64,000 bases of DNA, taken from Streptomyces albipurpureus. Its GTDB lineage: Bacteria > Actinomycetota > Actinomycetes > Streptomycetales > Streptomycetaceae. The notes beneath the pieces were generated by a model. That model was not told the DNA's origin, did not search any database, and saw only the letters and a list, made by a program, of their open reading frames with translations. This document shows, piece after piece, positions 34,312 to 42,428 of the stretch. The position numbers were made by a program, and so were the translations under genes. Within the stretch, counting starts at the first letter, position 1. Each line of letters starts with the position of its first letter. The DNA lies in NCBI RefSeq assembly GCF_023701525.1, contig NZ_JAMQAW010000096.1, positions 1-64,000 on the forward strand. The letters are read 5' to 3'.

Positions 34312-35151
34312 ATGCCCCACACCGCTCACATACCCAGCCACCGGAAGCCCCGCCGTCGCAGCGCATCCGCGATGGCGCTCCGTGCCGGAGTTGCCGGTGG
34401 CGTACTCAGCACCATCGCAGTGGCCGGAGCCGCTGGACCGGCGAACGCCGACCCGGTGACCGAGACCATCGAGATGCCCACGATCAACCCCGAGGGCCTC
34501 GCCAAGACGTTCGAAGCGACCGCCCAGGCCCAGCAGCAGGTCGCCTTCGACCTAGAGCTCCAGGCCCAGGAAGACGCTGCCGCGGCCAAGGCCGAGAAGG
34601 CGGCCCTGAAGGCCAAGACCGAGGCGGTGCGCAAGGCGGAGGCCGACAAGGCCGAGGCCAAGAAGCGCGCGGACGCCCAGGAGCGCGCCTCCCGGACCGC
34701 TGAGCGCACCCAGCTCGCGTCCACGAGCTCCAACTCGTCCTCCAACTCCTCCGCGTCCCCCTCGAAGTCCTCGAACCAGTCGTCCCAGCAGGCGAGTGGT
34801 TCCGTTGGCACGGTCATCGCCTTCCTCCGGGCCCAGGTCGGCGACGCCTATGTCCTGGGCGCGACGGGCCCCAACTCCTGGGACTGCTCCAGCCTGGTCC
34901 GGGCGGCCTTCCGCCAGGTCAACATCGAGCTCCCCCGTGTCTCCCAGGACCAGTCGACCGCGGGCAGGCAGGTCGGCACCAGCAACCTCCAGGTCGGCGA
35001 CATCCTGTACTGGGGTGCCGCGGGCAGCGCGTGGCACACGGGTGTCTACATCGGCGACGGCAAGTACCTGGACGCGGCCAACCCCTCCAAGGGCGTCGTC
35101 ATTCAGGACCTTTCGGGCTACCCCGCGACGGGCGCGGTGCGCGTGCTCTGA
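34312..35151 (+). CDS. NlpC/P60 family cell-wall endopeptidase (279 aa)
   Basis: Secreted peptidoglycan hydrolase cutting stem peptides. The N-terminus is basic, then a signal segment ending near AGAAGPANA. Residues about 60-130 form an Ala/Lys/Glu-rich coiled coil (AAKAEKAALKAKTEAVRKAE), followed by a Ser/Asn-rich linker. The NlpC/P60 domain has catalytic Cys in NSWDCSSLVRAAF, His in GSAWHTGVYIGDG, and the conserved GDILYWG strand. I start at 34312 (MPHTAHIPSHRK). No good ribosome site precedes it, which may reflect leader control. It is followed by an 18-bp terminator. Confidence 0.9.
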   Translation: MPHTAHIPSHRKPRRRSASAMALRAGVAGGVLSTIAVAGAAGPANADPVTETIEMPTINPEGLAKTFEATAQAQQQVAFDLELQAQEDAAAAKAEKAALKAKTEAVRKAEADKAEAKKRADAQERASRTAERTQLASTSSNSSSNSSASPSKSSNQSSQQASGSVGTVIAFLRAQVGDAYVLGATGPNSWDCSSLVRAAFRQVNIELPRVSQDQSTAGRQVGTSNLQVGDILYWGAAGSAWHTGVYIGDGKYLDAANPSKGVVIQDLSGYPATGAVRVL

Positions 35152-35172
35152 TTCACAAGACAGTTTGAGTTG

Positions 35173-35215
35173 GCCGATGGGGCCGACGGGCGAGGGCCCC
35201 GTCGGCCCCATCGGC
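35173..35215. terminator. Perfect 18-bp terminator after the NlpC/P60 gene
   Basis: GCCGATGGGGCCGACGGG (35173-35190) and its exact inverse (35198-35215) pair around the loop CGAGGGC. It lies between convergent genes (plus stop at 35151, minus stop at 35244) and serves both. Confidence 0.88.
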
Positions 35216-35243
35216 ATGTCCGGGCTGGCGGCTCGGTGAACGC

Positions 35244-35423
35244 TCAGCCCCTCTCGGACTCGAACTCACCGGGGATCGGCCACGGGGTGACCTCGGGCGC
35301 GCACTGGGGGCAGGCGTAGCGATCGGGCCCTATGCGAATCGGCACCGTGGTGAGCCGACGGCAGCGCACACACTTCGCCGAGCTCAACGGCGGTACGGGC
35401 GCCGTCAGCGCATCGAGCCTCAC
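35244..35423 (-). CDS. Small zinc-ribbon protein (59 aa)
   Basis: GTG at 35423 has AGGAGG 7 nt upstream and forms a GTGA overlap with the HATPase gene stop, which fixes the start. Residues about 17-36 hold CVRCRR and CPQC, a two-knuckle zinc ribbon. It resembles the 67-aa protein at 319-522. Function unknown. Coupling to the HATPase suggests a shared regulatory role. Confidence 0.7.
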   Translation of the reverse strand: MRLDALTAPVPPLSSAKCVRCRRLTTVPIRIGPDRYACPQCAPEVTPWPIPGEFESERG

Positions 35424-35878
35424 CCGGGCCCTCCTCTGGCCAGGAGCCTGAACCAGACCGCTTTCCCCTGGGGTTGCCCGCCACCCGGGAACGTCACACC
35501 CCAGGCGTCCGCGTACGCCTCGATGAGAGCCAGGCCGCGTCCACACTCCCCGTTTTCACAAGGTGAGCTCGCTGCCTGTACAGGCAGCGGCTTCGAGCAG
35601 TTGTCACGCACACGAACCACTACGAACTCCACGGCGATCAGCGCCTGGACGCGGATGGCGGGGACGCTTGTGTGCCGATGCGCGTTGGTCACCAGCTCCG
35701 ACAGACAGAGCAGCCCGTCGTCAGCGAGCTGTGAGTGCGGGCTCTCGCACAGGATGCCGGCAAGCCAGTCCCGGGCGGCCTTGGGCGCGGCGGGGGTGTT
35801 CGGGACCGTTATGCGCAGTCTTCGCGAACGGGACGGTAGGGGGGTCGCCGGTGGGCGTAAGCCTGTTGAGGGTCGCAT
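35420..35878 (-). CDS. ATP-binding protein, RsbW-like HATPase (152 aa)
   Basis: Histidine-kinase-like ATPase fold of the anti-sigma/RsbW class, common beside WhiJ-type regulators in Streptomyces. N-box LSELVTNAHRHT, a modified G1 box (VRDNCSKPLP), and G2 box GRGLALIEAYADAWGV. It has no sensor or membrane part. ATG at 35878 has GGGAGA upstream. Divergent from the XRE-DUF397 pair, with an operator-like repeat between them. Likely a switch-protein kinase or partner; target unknown. Confidence 0.8.
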   Translation of the reverse strand: MRPSTGLRPPATPLPSRSRRLRITVPNTPAAPKAARDWLAGILCESPHSQLADDGLLCLSELVTNAHRHTSVPAIRVQALIAVEFVVVRVRDNCSKPLPVQAASSPCENGECGRGLALIEAYADAWGVTFPGGGQPQGKAVWFRLLARGGPG

Positions 35879-36037
35879 CAAGGTCTCCCGAGTGAGGGAT
35901 GGAACCCGCGCTTCTCACCGCCGTGGCCTGGTCGCTCATCGATCGCGCGCCCTTGCACGGGGGCACGCGTCAGCAACTGCACTTCGGTCAACTACCGGCG
36001 TTTCACGCGGTGCTGAGAGGACGATAGAGCATTAGGG

Positions 36038-36072
36038 ATCACTATTACTACCCTTCCTGTAGCAGTATTGAT
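36038..36072. promoter_or_regulatory. 14-nt imperfect inverted repeat, candidate operator of the WhiJ-like regulator
   Basis: ATCACTATTACTAC (36038-36051) and GTAGCAGTATTGAT (36059-36072) match at 11 of 14 positions as inverted halves around CCTTCCT. The sequence is AT-rich against its surroundings and lies 41 bp upstream of the XRE gene and 160 bp upstream of the divergent HATPase gene. It suits an autoregulatory site. Confidence 0.5.
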
Positions 36073-36112
36073 CTAGGTGGACCCCGCGCCCCTACGAGGG
36101 CACACTTGCGAC

Positions 36113-36964
36113 ATGCCACCCCGGACAGTCACCACAGCTCGACAGCGACGCCTCGGCGCGGAACTGCGACGACTCAGGGAGGGCGCTGGCCACAACTCCC
36201 GCGAGGCGGCGCAACTCCTCGGCATCGATCACACAAAGATCAGCCAAATGGAGACCGCACGTTTCGGCGTCAGCGGTGAACGTGTTCGCGCCCTCGCATG
36301 CGCGTACGGCTGCGATGATCAGAACTACGTCGACGCCATCGTCAAGATCGCCGAAGACAGAACCAAAGGGTGGTGGAACGAGTACCGAGAGAAACTGCCC
36401 GCAGATTTTCTCGATATCGCAGAACTCGAACATCACTGCAACGGCTTGCGAACGTATCAAATCGCCCACATCCCCGGGCTCCTTCAGACCGAGGACCATA
36501 TCAAAGCCATCTTTTCCGAGACCGGCCCACCACTCACCGGAATTGATCTTGACCGTCGCATCAATCACAGAGTGCGACGCCAGTTGATTCTGGGTAGAGA
36601 GTGGCCTCCGGATTATGAAGCGGTGATTCACGAGGCCGCGCTGCGCATGCAGTTCGGAGGCAAGAAGGTGGCCCGAGCACAGCTAGAGCACTTGCTGACC
36701 ATAGGCCAAAGTGAACACGTAACAATCCAGGTAATCCCGTTCGATGCGGGCGGCTTCGCTGGTTCAGGGCAGTCAATCTTCTACGCGCAGGGCGACGTTT
36801 CGGAACTCGACACCGTACAACTAGACGCTACTCATGGGGTCGCTTTTCTCGACTCACCAACCCAGTTGCGGAACTACCGCAACCTACTGGACCGCATGAA
36901 ATCAAAAGCGCTCTCGGTTGAAGACTCTACGAATTTTATCCATGCCATTGCAAAGCAACTGTGA
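36113..36964 (+). CDS. XRE-family regulator with DUF5753, WhiJ-like (283 aa)
   Basis: Helix-turn-helix regulator of the WhiJ type. Residues about 10-75 are the HTH (LRRLREGAGHNSREAAQLLG, HTKISQMETARFGVS). The C-terminal DUF5753 starts near residue 100 (LRTYQIAHIPGLLQTEDH) and includes VTIQVIPFDAGGF. The chosen ATG at 36113 has only a distant GAGGG. Codon use is less GC-biased than in the neighbours, suggesting a mobile regulatory module. It is followed after 11 bp by a DUF397 gene. WhiJ-type systems influence development and antibiotic production. Confidence 0.88.
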   Translation: MPPRTVTTARQRRLGAELRRLREGAGHNSREAAQLLGIDHTKISQMETARFGVSGERVRALACAYGCDDQNYVDAIVKIAEDRTKGWWNEYREKLPADFLDIAELEHHCNGLRTYQIAHIPGLLQTEDHIKAIFSETGPPLTGIDLDRRINHRVRRQLILGREWPPDYEAVIHEAALRMQFGGKKVARAQLEHLLTIGQSEHVTIQVIPFDAGGFAGSGQSIFYAQGDVSELDTVQLDATHGVAFLDSPTQLRNYRNLLDRMKSKALSVEDSTNFIHAIAKQL

Positions 36965-36975
36965 GGGGTTCGTAA

Positions 36976-37170
36976 ATGACGGACGACTTTTGGCAGGAGT
37001 CTTCATTCTGCCAAGCGGGAAACTCCTGCATCGGAGTTCTACGGGATGGCGAAATAATAAGGCTGCGAGAGAGCGAGCAGCCCAACGAAACCATTACGAC
37101 GACCCCCGAGAAGATGAGAGCTTTCATCCGTGGGGTCAAGAATGGCGATTTTGATCACCTACTCGGCTAA
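36976..37170 (+). CDS. DUF397 domain protein (64 aa)
   Basis: Small partner protein of WhiJ-type regulators. DUF397 pattern: FWQESSFCQAGNSCIGV, then a short strand LRDGEIIRLRES, ending with FIRGVKNGDFDHLL. GAGGGG lies 7 nt before the ATG. Lower-GC codon use matches the XRE gene. The pair may behave like a regulator-antagonist couple; this is recalled from other DUF397 loci and not tested here. Confidence 0.88.
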   Translation: MTDDFWQESSFCQAGNSCIGVLRDGEIIRLRESEQPNETITTTPEKMRAFIRGVKNGDFDHLLG

Positions 37171-37209
37171 CTGGCTTTTGTCTCCCGCCCCCCGATCCAA
37201 TTAACCTCA

Positions 37210-37243
37210 GAGCGCTCCGCATCCCTTCGGGCGCGGAGCGCTC
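37210..37243. terminator. 11-bp terminator after DUF397; nothing seen to 37545
   Basis: GAGCGCTCCGC (37210-37220) and GCGGAGCGCTC (37233-37243) pair perfectly with a 12-nt loop, 40 bp after the DUF397 stop. The remaining 37244-37545 shows no supported gene or clear signal. Confidence 0.75.
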
Positions 37244-37545
37244 CGCCGTCTATGCCAACCACGCACCACGTCGGGAGGCTTCAGGCAGCCGACGCAGGCG
37301 GGGCATCGCCAGCATCGGCGCGGGAAGACCAGCGCCCCTCGGGTGCGGTGCCCCAGTTAGTCGGTCACCGCAGGGGGTCCCGTCGAAAGGGGCGGGACAT
37401 CACCCCGGCGCAACCGGGCCGAGGGGCAGCACCGGGGACGACCAGAGAAGCAGGGCGAATCGAGCGCCAGCACGGCTGGTGTCACCGCTCATGGGTCGCG
37501 CGAGAGATCAACACCCGGCCCAAGTGCCCAGCTCTTGGCCAAAGC

Positions 37546-37848
37546 TCAGATATCCGGATTGGTCTCAAATCTCGTAAGGTCCATGTCGTCCAACAACGCC
37601 TCATGTGTGCGACCGGTCATCTGCGCCTCTTTTTCGATCTGGACCGCCGCCCAGCCCGTGAGGCTCATGACCAGCACCCGCAGGCCGTCCGTGCCGTACT
37701 GCTCCAGGACCTCGTCCGCAATGTTCAGGGCCTCTTCGCCCATGCGTTCCTCGGGATAGACACCAACGGCCTTGCGGAGCAGGTCGATGGATATCTGGGA
37801 GATGTCCGGGGCGATCAGCCCCAGTCGTCGGTTCTCATCCTCGTCCAC
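37546..37848 (-). CDS. Conserved hypothetical protein (100 aa)
   Basis: Unknown. Small acidic helical protein (LNIADEVLEQYGTDGLRVLVM, WAAVQIEKEAQMTGRTHEALL). Starts at a GTG, 9 bp after the GNAT stop, so probably co-transcribed. No signal peptide or recognisable domain. Confidence 0.6.
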   Translation of the reverse strand: MDEDENRRLGLIAPDISQISIDLLRKAVGVYPEERMGEEALNIADEVLEQYGTDGLRVLVMSLTGWAAVQIEKEAQMTGRTHEALLDDMDLTRFETNPDI

Positions 37849-37857
37849 ACGTCCACG

Positions 37858-38757
37858 CTACGGGCAGCGGATGAAGTGCAATAGCCGGTCGACTTCCCTA
37901 AATCCGGCGCGGTCGTACATTCGCGTCACCACCGTGTGGTCGTCCTCCAGCGGAACGCGGTCGTCGCCCCCGGGGGGCGGTGGCGGAGCGTCGTCGGCGA
38001 ACAGGATCACTTCCCGGGCGCCGAGTTCGGTCAGCAGGGTCATCGCCGAGCCGAGCAGAGCGCTGCCGAGTCCTCTGCCTCGGGCCGGGGGTTCGACGGT
38101 GATCGACCAGAGGATGCCGATCCCGTCGTACTGCGGAAGGCCGATGGTGGCGGACGCGACCCGTTCGCCATCCTCACTGACCACCATTTCCCGCAGGTCA
38201 GGATGGTGCGGTTCGGACAGTGTGTACTCCACCCGGGCAAGCCCTGGGAGGGGAAGGCGGGCGTGGCGGTAGCCCCACTCATCGCTGGCGGTGAATCCCG
38301 CTGACTCCATGGCCGCGAGGGTGGTCGGGCGGTGGCGGGCGGGAAAGCCCTCCAGGAAGTAGCCGAGCGGAGTGGGGGACTCGAAGGCATCCACCCTCCG
38401 GTCGGGGCCGAAGCGGCGCAGCAGATGGGCGATCAGGGCGTCGGCCACCACCCGGCCCTCGCGGCAGTGCAGCCAGCGCACATACCCCGAGGCCTCATCC
38501 CGTGCCGCGTAGGCGGCGGCCCCGACGATCTCGCCCGTCGCCTGGTCCACCACGACATCCGCCTCGGGCACGGCCACCGGCGCCACAGAGTCGCCCACCA
38601 TACGGGGGTGGTGGCCGATGTGGTCCCGGAGCATCTGCCCGGTGGTGACCGGCTGCCCGAGCAGTCGGTCGGCGTTCACCAGGTCGAGCACTCCGCGCTC
38701 GTCCCGCTCCTCGTACGGACGGATGGTGAGACGAGGGGCGGGGGTGGGAACGGGCAC
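37858..38757 (-). CDS. GNAT family N-acetyltransferase (299 aa)
   Basis: Two-domain protein with a C-terminal GNAT fold. Acetyl-CoA-binding motif A is ITVEPPARGRGLGSALLGSA. The N-terminal half (LTIRPYEERDERGVLDLVN) looks like a degenerate second GNAT domain. The acidic Pro/Gly insert (DDAPPPPPGGDD) breaks the C-terminal domain. GTG start near GAGGA. Substrate unknown. Confidence 0.75.
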   Translation of the reverse strand: MPVPTPAPRLTIRPYEERDERGVLDLVNADRLLGQPVTTGQMLRDHIGHHPRMVGDSVAPVAVPEADVVVDQATGEIVGAAAYAARDEASGYVRWLHCREGRVVADALIAHLLRRFGPDRRVDAFESPTPLGYFLEGFPARHRPTTLAAMESAGFTASDEWGYRHARLPLPGLARVEYTLSEPHHPDLREMVVSEDGERVASATIGLPQYDGIGILWSITVEPPARGRGLGSALLGSAMTLLTELGAREVILFADDAPPPPPGGDDRVPLEDDHTVVTRMYDRAGFREVDRLLHFIRCP

Positions 38758-38962
38758 GGCAGTCCTCGGGGTCGGCAGTGGGTATCCCCTAACCTTGCCC
38801 CGTACATCGATCTACCGCGAGTCGTTTTCCACCGAGTCGCGGGGGTCGTCCCGGGGCAGAGAGCAACGCCCGGCCGAGGAGGGCCCCCACCGGGGCGGCG
38901 AGTACCGTACGCCCACGACACAGCAACGCCCGGCCATGGAGACGATCCACGACCAGGCGGTG

Positions 38963-39041
38963 GGTGTCGTACGGCTACGGCACGGCAGGGCCCGGTTCAT
39001 GGCGGCGATCCATGGACCGGGCGACCGGTGTCGTACGGCTA
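38963..39041. repeat. 15-nt direct repeat flanking a hairpin, 3' of the reductase gene
   Basis: GGTGTCGTACGGCTA occurs at 38963-38977 and 39027-39041. Between them CCCGGTTCATGG (38991-39002) and CCATGGACCGGG (39010-39021) form a 12-bp hairpin with one wobble, a likely terminator for the minus-strand reductase. The second repeat copy touches the stop codon. Bases 38758-38962 hold no supported gene. Confidence 0.6.
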
Positions 39042-40325
39042 GGCCTTGGGGGCCACCTTGGAGAGGCCGTTGATGATCCGGTCCATGGCGTCGCCGCCGG
39101 TGGGATCGGTCAGATTGGCCAGCATCTTCAGGGTGAACCGCATCAGCATGGGGTGGGTCAGTCCCCGCTGGGTCGCGAGTTGCATGACCTTCGGGTTGCC
39201 GATCAGCTTCACAAACGCGCGGCCCAGGGTGTAGTAGCCGCCATAGGTGTCCTTGAGGACCTTCGGATAGCGCTGGAGGGCCAGTTCGCGGTGGGCCGGG
39301 GTGGCACGGGCATGGGCCTGGACGATCACATCGGCGGCGATCTGGGCGGACTCCATGGCGTAGGCGATGCCTTCACCGTTGAACGGGTTCACCAGCCCGC
39401 CCGCGTCACCGACCAGCAGCAGCCCACGGGTGTAGTGCGGCTGCCGGTTGAACGCCATCGGCAGGGCGGCACCCCGGATCGGGCCGGTCATGTTGTCCTC
39501 GGTGTAGCCCCACTCCTCGGGCATCGACGCACACCACGCCTTGAGGACCTCGCGCCAGTCCAGTTCCTTGAAGGAGGACGTGGTGTTGAGCACGCCCAGG
39601 CCGACGTTGGAAGTGCCGTCGCCCATGCCGAAGATCCAGCCGTAGCCGGGCAGCAGCCGGTCCGGGCCGGGGCCTCGGCGGTCCCACAGCTCCAACCAGG
39701 ACTCCAGATAGTCGTCCTCATGGCGGGGGGAGGTGAAGTACGTCCGTACGGCGACACCCATCGGGCGGTCGTCGCGGCGGTGCAGCCCCATCGCCAGGGA
39801 GATGCGGGAGGAGTTCCCATCGGCGGCGACCACCAGCGGAGCGTGGAAGGTGACCGGGACCTTGTCCTCGCCGAGCTTGGCCTCCACGCCGATGATCTTG
39901 CCCGTACGGTCATCGAGGATCGGCGCGCCCACATTGCAGCGCTCGTACAGCCGGGCGCCCGCCTTCTGCGCCTGCCGGGCCAACTGCTCGTCGAAGTCAT
40001 CGCGCTTGCGGACCAGTCCATAGTCCGGATACGCGGCGAGTTCCGGCCAGTCCAGCTGGAGCCGTACGCCGCCGCCGATGATCCGCAGGCCCTTGTTCCG
40101 CAGCCAACCGGCCTCTTCGGAGATGTCGATGCCCATGGCCACCAGTTGCTTGGTGGCGCGCGGGGTCAGACCGTCGCCGCAGACCTTCTCCCGGGGGAAG
40201 GCCGTCTTTTCCAGCAGCAGGACGTCCAGTCCGGCCTTGGCGAGGTAGTACGCCGCGGTGGAGCCGGCCGGGCCGGCCCCGACGACGATCACATCTGCGC
40301 TGTGTTCGGAGAGGGGCTCAGTCAC
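39039..40325 (-). CDS. Geranylgeranyl reductase family FAD oxidoreductase, MenJ-like (428 aa)
   Basis: Likely reduces double bonds in a prenyl chain, most plausibly of menaquinone: Streptomyces menaquinones are partly saturated (MK-9(H6), MK-9(H8)). FAD motifs: VIVVGAGPAGSTAAYYLAKAG, the LLLEKTAFPREKVCGDGL region with the GGR-family Cys-Gly-Asp-Gly, and LLVGDAGGLVNPFNGEGI. GTG 40325 has GGGAGA 7 nt upstream. Menaquinone genes lie immediately around it (menG, mqnC, mqnA). Alternatives are archaeal-type lipid or chlorophyll-like reductase activity; the context favours menaquinone. Confidence 0.75.
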   Translation of the reverse strand: MTEPLSEHSADVIVVGAGPAGSTAAYYLAKAGLDVLLLEKTAFPREKVCGDGLTPRATKQLVAMGIDISEEAGWLRNKGLRIIGGGVRLQLDWPELAAYPDYGLVRKRDDFDEQLARQAQKAGARLYERCNVGAPILDDRTGKIIGVEAKLGEDKVPVTFHAPLVVAADGNSSRISLAMGLHRRDDRPMGVAVRTYFTSPRHEDDYLESWLELWDRRGPGPDRLLPGYGWIFGMGDGTSNVGLGVLNTTSSFKELDWREVLKAWCASMPEEWGYTEDNMTGPIRGAALPMAFNRQPHYTRGLLLVGDAGGLVNPFNGEGIAYAMESAQIAADVIVQAHARATPAHRELALQRYPKVLKDTYGGYYTLGRAFVKLIGNPKVMQLATQRGLTHPMLMRFTLKMLANLTDPTGGDAMDRIINGLSKVAPKA

Positions 40326-40425
40326 GGCTGGTTCTCCCGTAAGACTCAATATTCGCGTGCCTAAAAAGCACAGGACATGTGCAGTCTATGGGGGAGTGCC
40401 TATCCGTCGACCGAAGGGCTCCCCT

Positions 40426-40932
40426 ATGAGCAGGCTGCTCCCCGCCGTACGGCTGCGTGTGCCCACTGATGAGGATGCCTATGCATGGCATCGGGTCTTT
40501 GCCGACCCCGAGGTGATGGAGTTCCACGGCGGAAGGGCTGAGCGGTCGGCGTACGAGGAGCTGACCGCGCGGCAGCGACGCCATGACGCGGAGCGCGGAT
40601 TCTGTCTGTGGACGGTGCTCGACGAGGACGGCGAAGTGGTCGGTTTCACCGGCGCTCAGCCCTGGCCGCACAGTGAGTTCGGGCCGGTGGGCGAGATCGA
40701 GATCGGCTGGCGGCTGGCGCGCTCCGCGTGGGGGAAGGGGTACGCGACCGCTGCGGCCCACACCACGCTGGAGCGGGTGCGGGCGGCGGGCGTCACCCGG
40801 GTGGTGGCCATGGTGGACGCGCGCAACGAACGGTCGATAGCGGTGACCAGACGCCTGGGGATGGAGCAGGTGGAGACGTTCAGGACGCCGGATTCCCTGC
40901 GGGAGGGGTACTGCTTCCGGCTGGAGCTGTAA
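40426..40932 (+). CDS. GNAT family N-acetyltransferase, RimJ/RimL type (168 aa)
   Basis: Single-domain acetyltransferase. Motif A is WRLARSAWGKGYATAAAHTTLE; motif B is VVAMVDARNERSIAVTRRLGM, typical of the RimJ/RimL group that acetylates N-termini or small amines. ATG at 40426. It is divergent from the reductase gene (start 40325) and shares a 100-bp promoter region. A short hairpin follows. Substrate unknown. Confidence 0.85.
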   Translation: MSRLLPAVRLRVPTDEDAYAWHRVFADPEVMEFHGGRAERSAYEELTARQRRHDAERGFCLWTVLDEDGEVVGFTGAQPWPHSEFGPVGEIEIGWRLARSAWGKGYATAAAHTTLERVRAAGVTRVVAMVDARNERSIAVTRRLGMEQVETFRTPDSLREGYCFRLEL

Positions 40933-40938
40933 GGCCGG

Positions 40939-40960
40939 GGGACGGCGTGCGGACCGTCCC
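40939..40960. terminator. 7-bp hairpin after the GNAT gene
   Basis: GGGACGG (40939-40945) and CCGTCCC (40954-40960) pair around an 8-nt loop, directly after the stop at 40932 and before the convergent menG stop. Confidence 0.5.
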
Positions 40961-41026
40961 GGGCCCCTAGACACGCTGGCCCGCCCCCTCCCTCGGGCGT
41001 CGGACGGGCCCAGCACCACAACCCTC

Positions 41027-41731
41027 CTAGGCGGGCTTTGTCCCTCGGTGCAGTGCCACCACCCCGCCCGACAGATTGCGCCAGGCCACCTTCTCCCAGC
41101 CCGCGCTCCCCAGTGTCCGCGCCAACTCAGGCTGCTCCGGCCAGGACCGGATGGACTCGGCGAGATAGACATACGCATCCGGGTTGGAGGAGACCGCCCG
41201 TGCCACCGGGGGCAGCGCCCGCATCAGATACTCCTCGTACACGGTGCGAAACGGCGCCCAGGTCGCGTGCGAGAACTCACAGATCACGATCCGGCCGCCC
41301 GGCTTGGTGACCCGGAGCATCTCGCGCAGTGCCAGCTCGGTGTCGGCGATGTTGCGCAGTCCGAAGGAGATCGTCACCGCGTCGAAGACATCGTCGCGGA
41401 ACGGGAGCCTTGTGCCGTCCCCCGCGGTGAGCGGCAGCCAGGGGTGGCGCTTCTTGCCCTCGCGGAGCATCCCCTGCGAGAAGTCGCACGGCACCACATA
41501 GGCACCGGCCTCAACGAACGGCAGCGATGAAGTACCGGTACCGGCCGCCAGGTCGAGGATCTTCTGTCCCGGACGGGCGTCCACGGCCTTGGCGACTTCC
41601 CTGCGCCAGCGCCGGTCCTGGCCGAACGACAGAACATCATTGGTGAGGTCGTAGTTCGCCGCCACGGCATCGAACATCGAGGCGACTTCGTGCGGCTGCT
41701 TGTCCAGGGATGCTCGGTTCACATTCCCCAT
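41027..41731 (-). CDS. menG: Demethylmenaquinone methyltransferase (234 aa)
   Basis: SAM-dependent C-methylation of demethylmenaquinone, the last ring step of menaquinone synthesis. UbiE/MenG motifs: ILDLAAGTGTSSLPF (SAM binding), DGTRLPFRDDVFDAVTISFGLRNI, and MLRVTKPGGRIVICEFS. Length is standard. The start is MGNVNRASLDKQ at 41731; an internal GTG two codons later is an alternative. Clustered with mqnC and mqnA. The product of the Mqn route is methylated by the same enzyme as in the classical route. Confidence 0.93.
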   Translation of the reverse strand: MGNVNRASLDKQPHEVASMFDAVAANYDLTNDVLSFGQDRRWRREVAKAVDARPGQKILDLAAGTGTSSLPFVEAGAYVVPCDFSQGMLREGKKRHPWLPLTAGDGTRLPFRDDVFDAVTISFGLRNIADTELALREMLRVTKPGGRIVICEFSHATWAPFRTVYEEYLMRALPPVARAVSSNPDAYVYLAESIRSWPEQPELARTLGSAGWEKVAWRNLSGGVVALHRGTKPA

Positions 41732-41753
41732 TCAAGCAGGGCACCCGCGCACG

Positions 41754-42362
41754 CTATGCGCGGCGGTACAGCAGCCGTCCGCCCAGCACGGTGGCGACAC
41801 AGCGGTGGGTGTCGGCCGGGTCGAGTTTCCTGCCGGGCACCGAGAACACGGCGAAGTCGGCCGGGCCGCCGATCTCCAGGCCACCGTCGTACACCACTTT
41901 TGCCGCCGGAACTGACGGAACTGACGAAGCGCCTTCCGTATCCGGCTGGCGTACCCGCAGGCCGGAACGGGTCACCGCGGTACGGACAGCGGGGCGGGTG
42001 AACGGCCCGGTCAGCGCCGTGTTGCCGCGGGCGAGAAGCCGCTGGATCCCCCGGCGGGTGCTGTGTCCCCACCGGGTGTCATCCATCGCCAGTGCGGTCA
42101 GGGCGTCGCCGGTGAGCGGATCGGTGCCGAGTTCATCGGCTTCGCGGGGGTCCGGATGGTAGGCGGCCTCCAGCAGGGCGACGGCGCCCGGCTCCCGCAG
42201 TCCGGGCGTCAGCAGCCCGGGCCAACGGCGGACCCTGGCCCTGAAATGGGTGACCGTCAGCCCTTCGGCCGAACCGATCGCCACGATCAAGCCGCCCTTG
42301 ACCAACACGGCGTCCAGACCCGGCCGACCGAGAACGGCGTCCGCCCGATGGATCGTCAGCAC
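41754..42362 (-). CDS. Imidazolonepropionase-like (truncated amidohydrolase-type) protein (202 aa)
   Basis: Resembles the N- and C-terminal strands of amidohydrolases (LTIHRADAVLGRPGLDAVLV, GGPADFAVFSVPGRKLDP, VATVLGGRLLYR). It lacks the central metal-binding barrel (no HxH motif), so hydrolase activity is doubtful. The remaining core could have a non-enzymatic or assembly role. It lies between menG and mqnC on the same strand. Co-occurrence with menaquinone genes is suggestive, but I know of no role in the pathway. Confidence 0.65.
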   Translation of the reverse strand: MLTIHRADAVLGRPGLDAVLVKGGLIVAIGSAEGLTVTHFRARVRRWPGLLTPGLREPGAVALLEAAYHPDPREADELGTDPLTGDALTALAMDDTRWGHSTRRGIQRLLARGNTALTGPFTRPAVRTAVTRSGLRVRQPDTEGASSVPSVPAAKVVYDGGLEIGGPADFAVFSVPGRKLDPADTHRCVATVLGGRLLYRRA

Positions 42363-42428
42363 GGGTCATCGCCCGAGGTCACGGTCGGCATCAGGCGTCC
42401 GCTCGCGGATATCGCTCGCACGGCGTGG

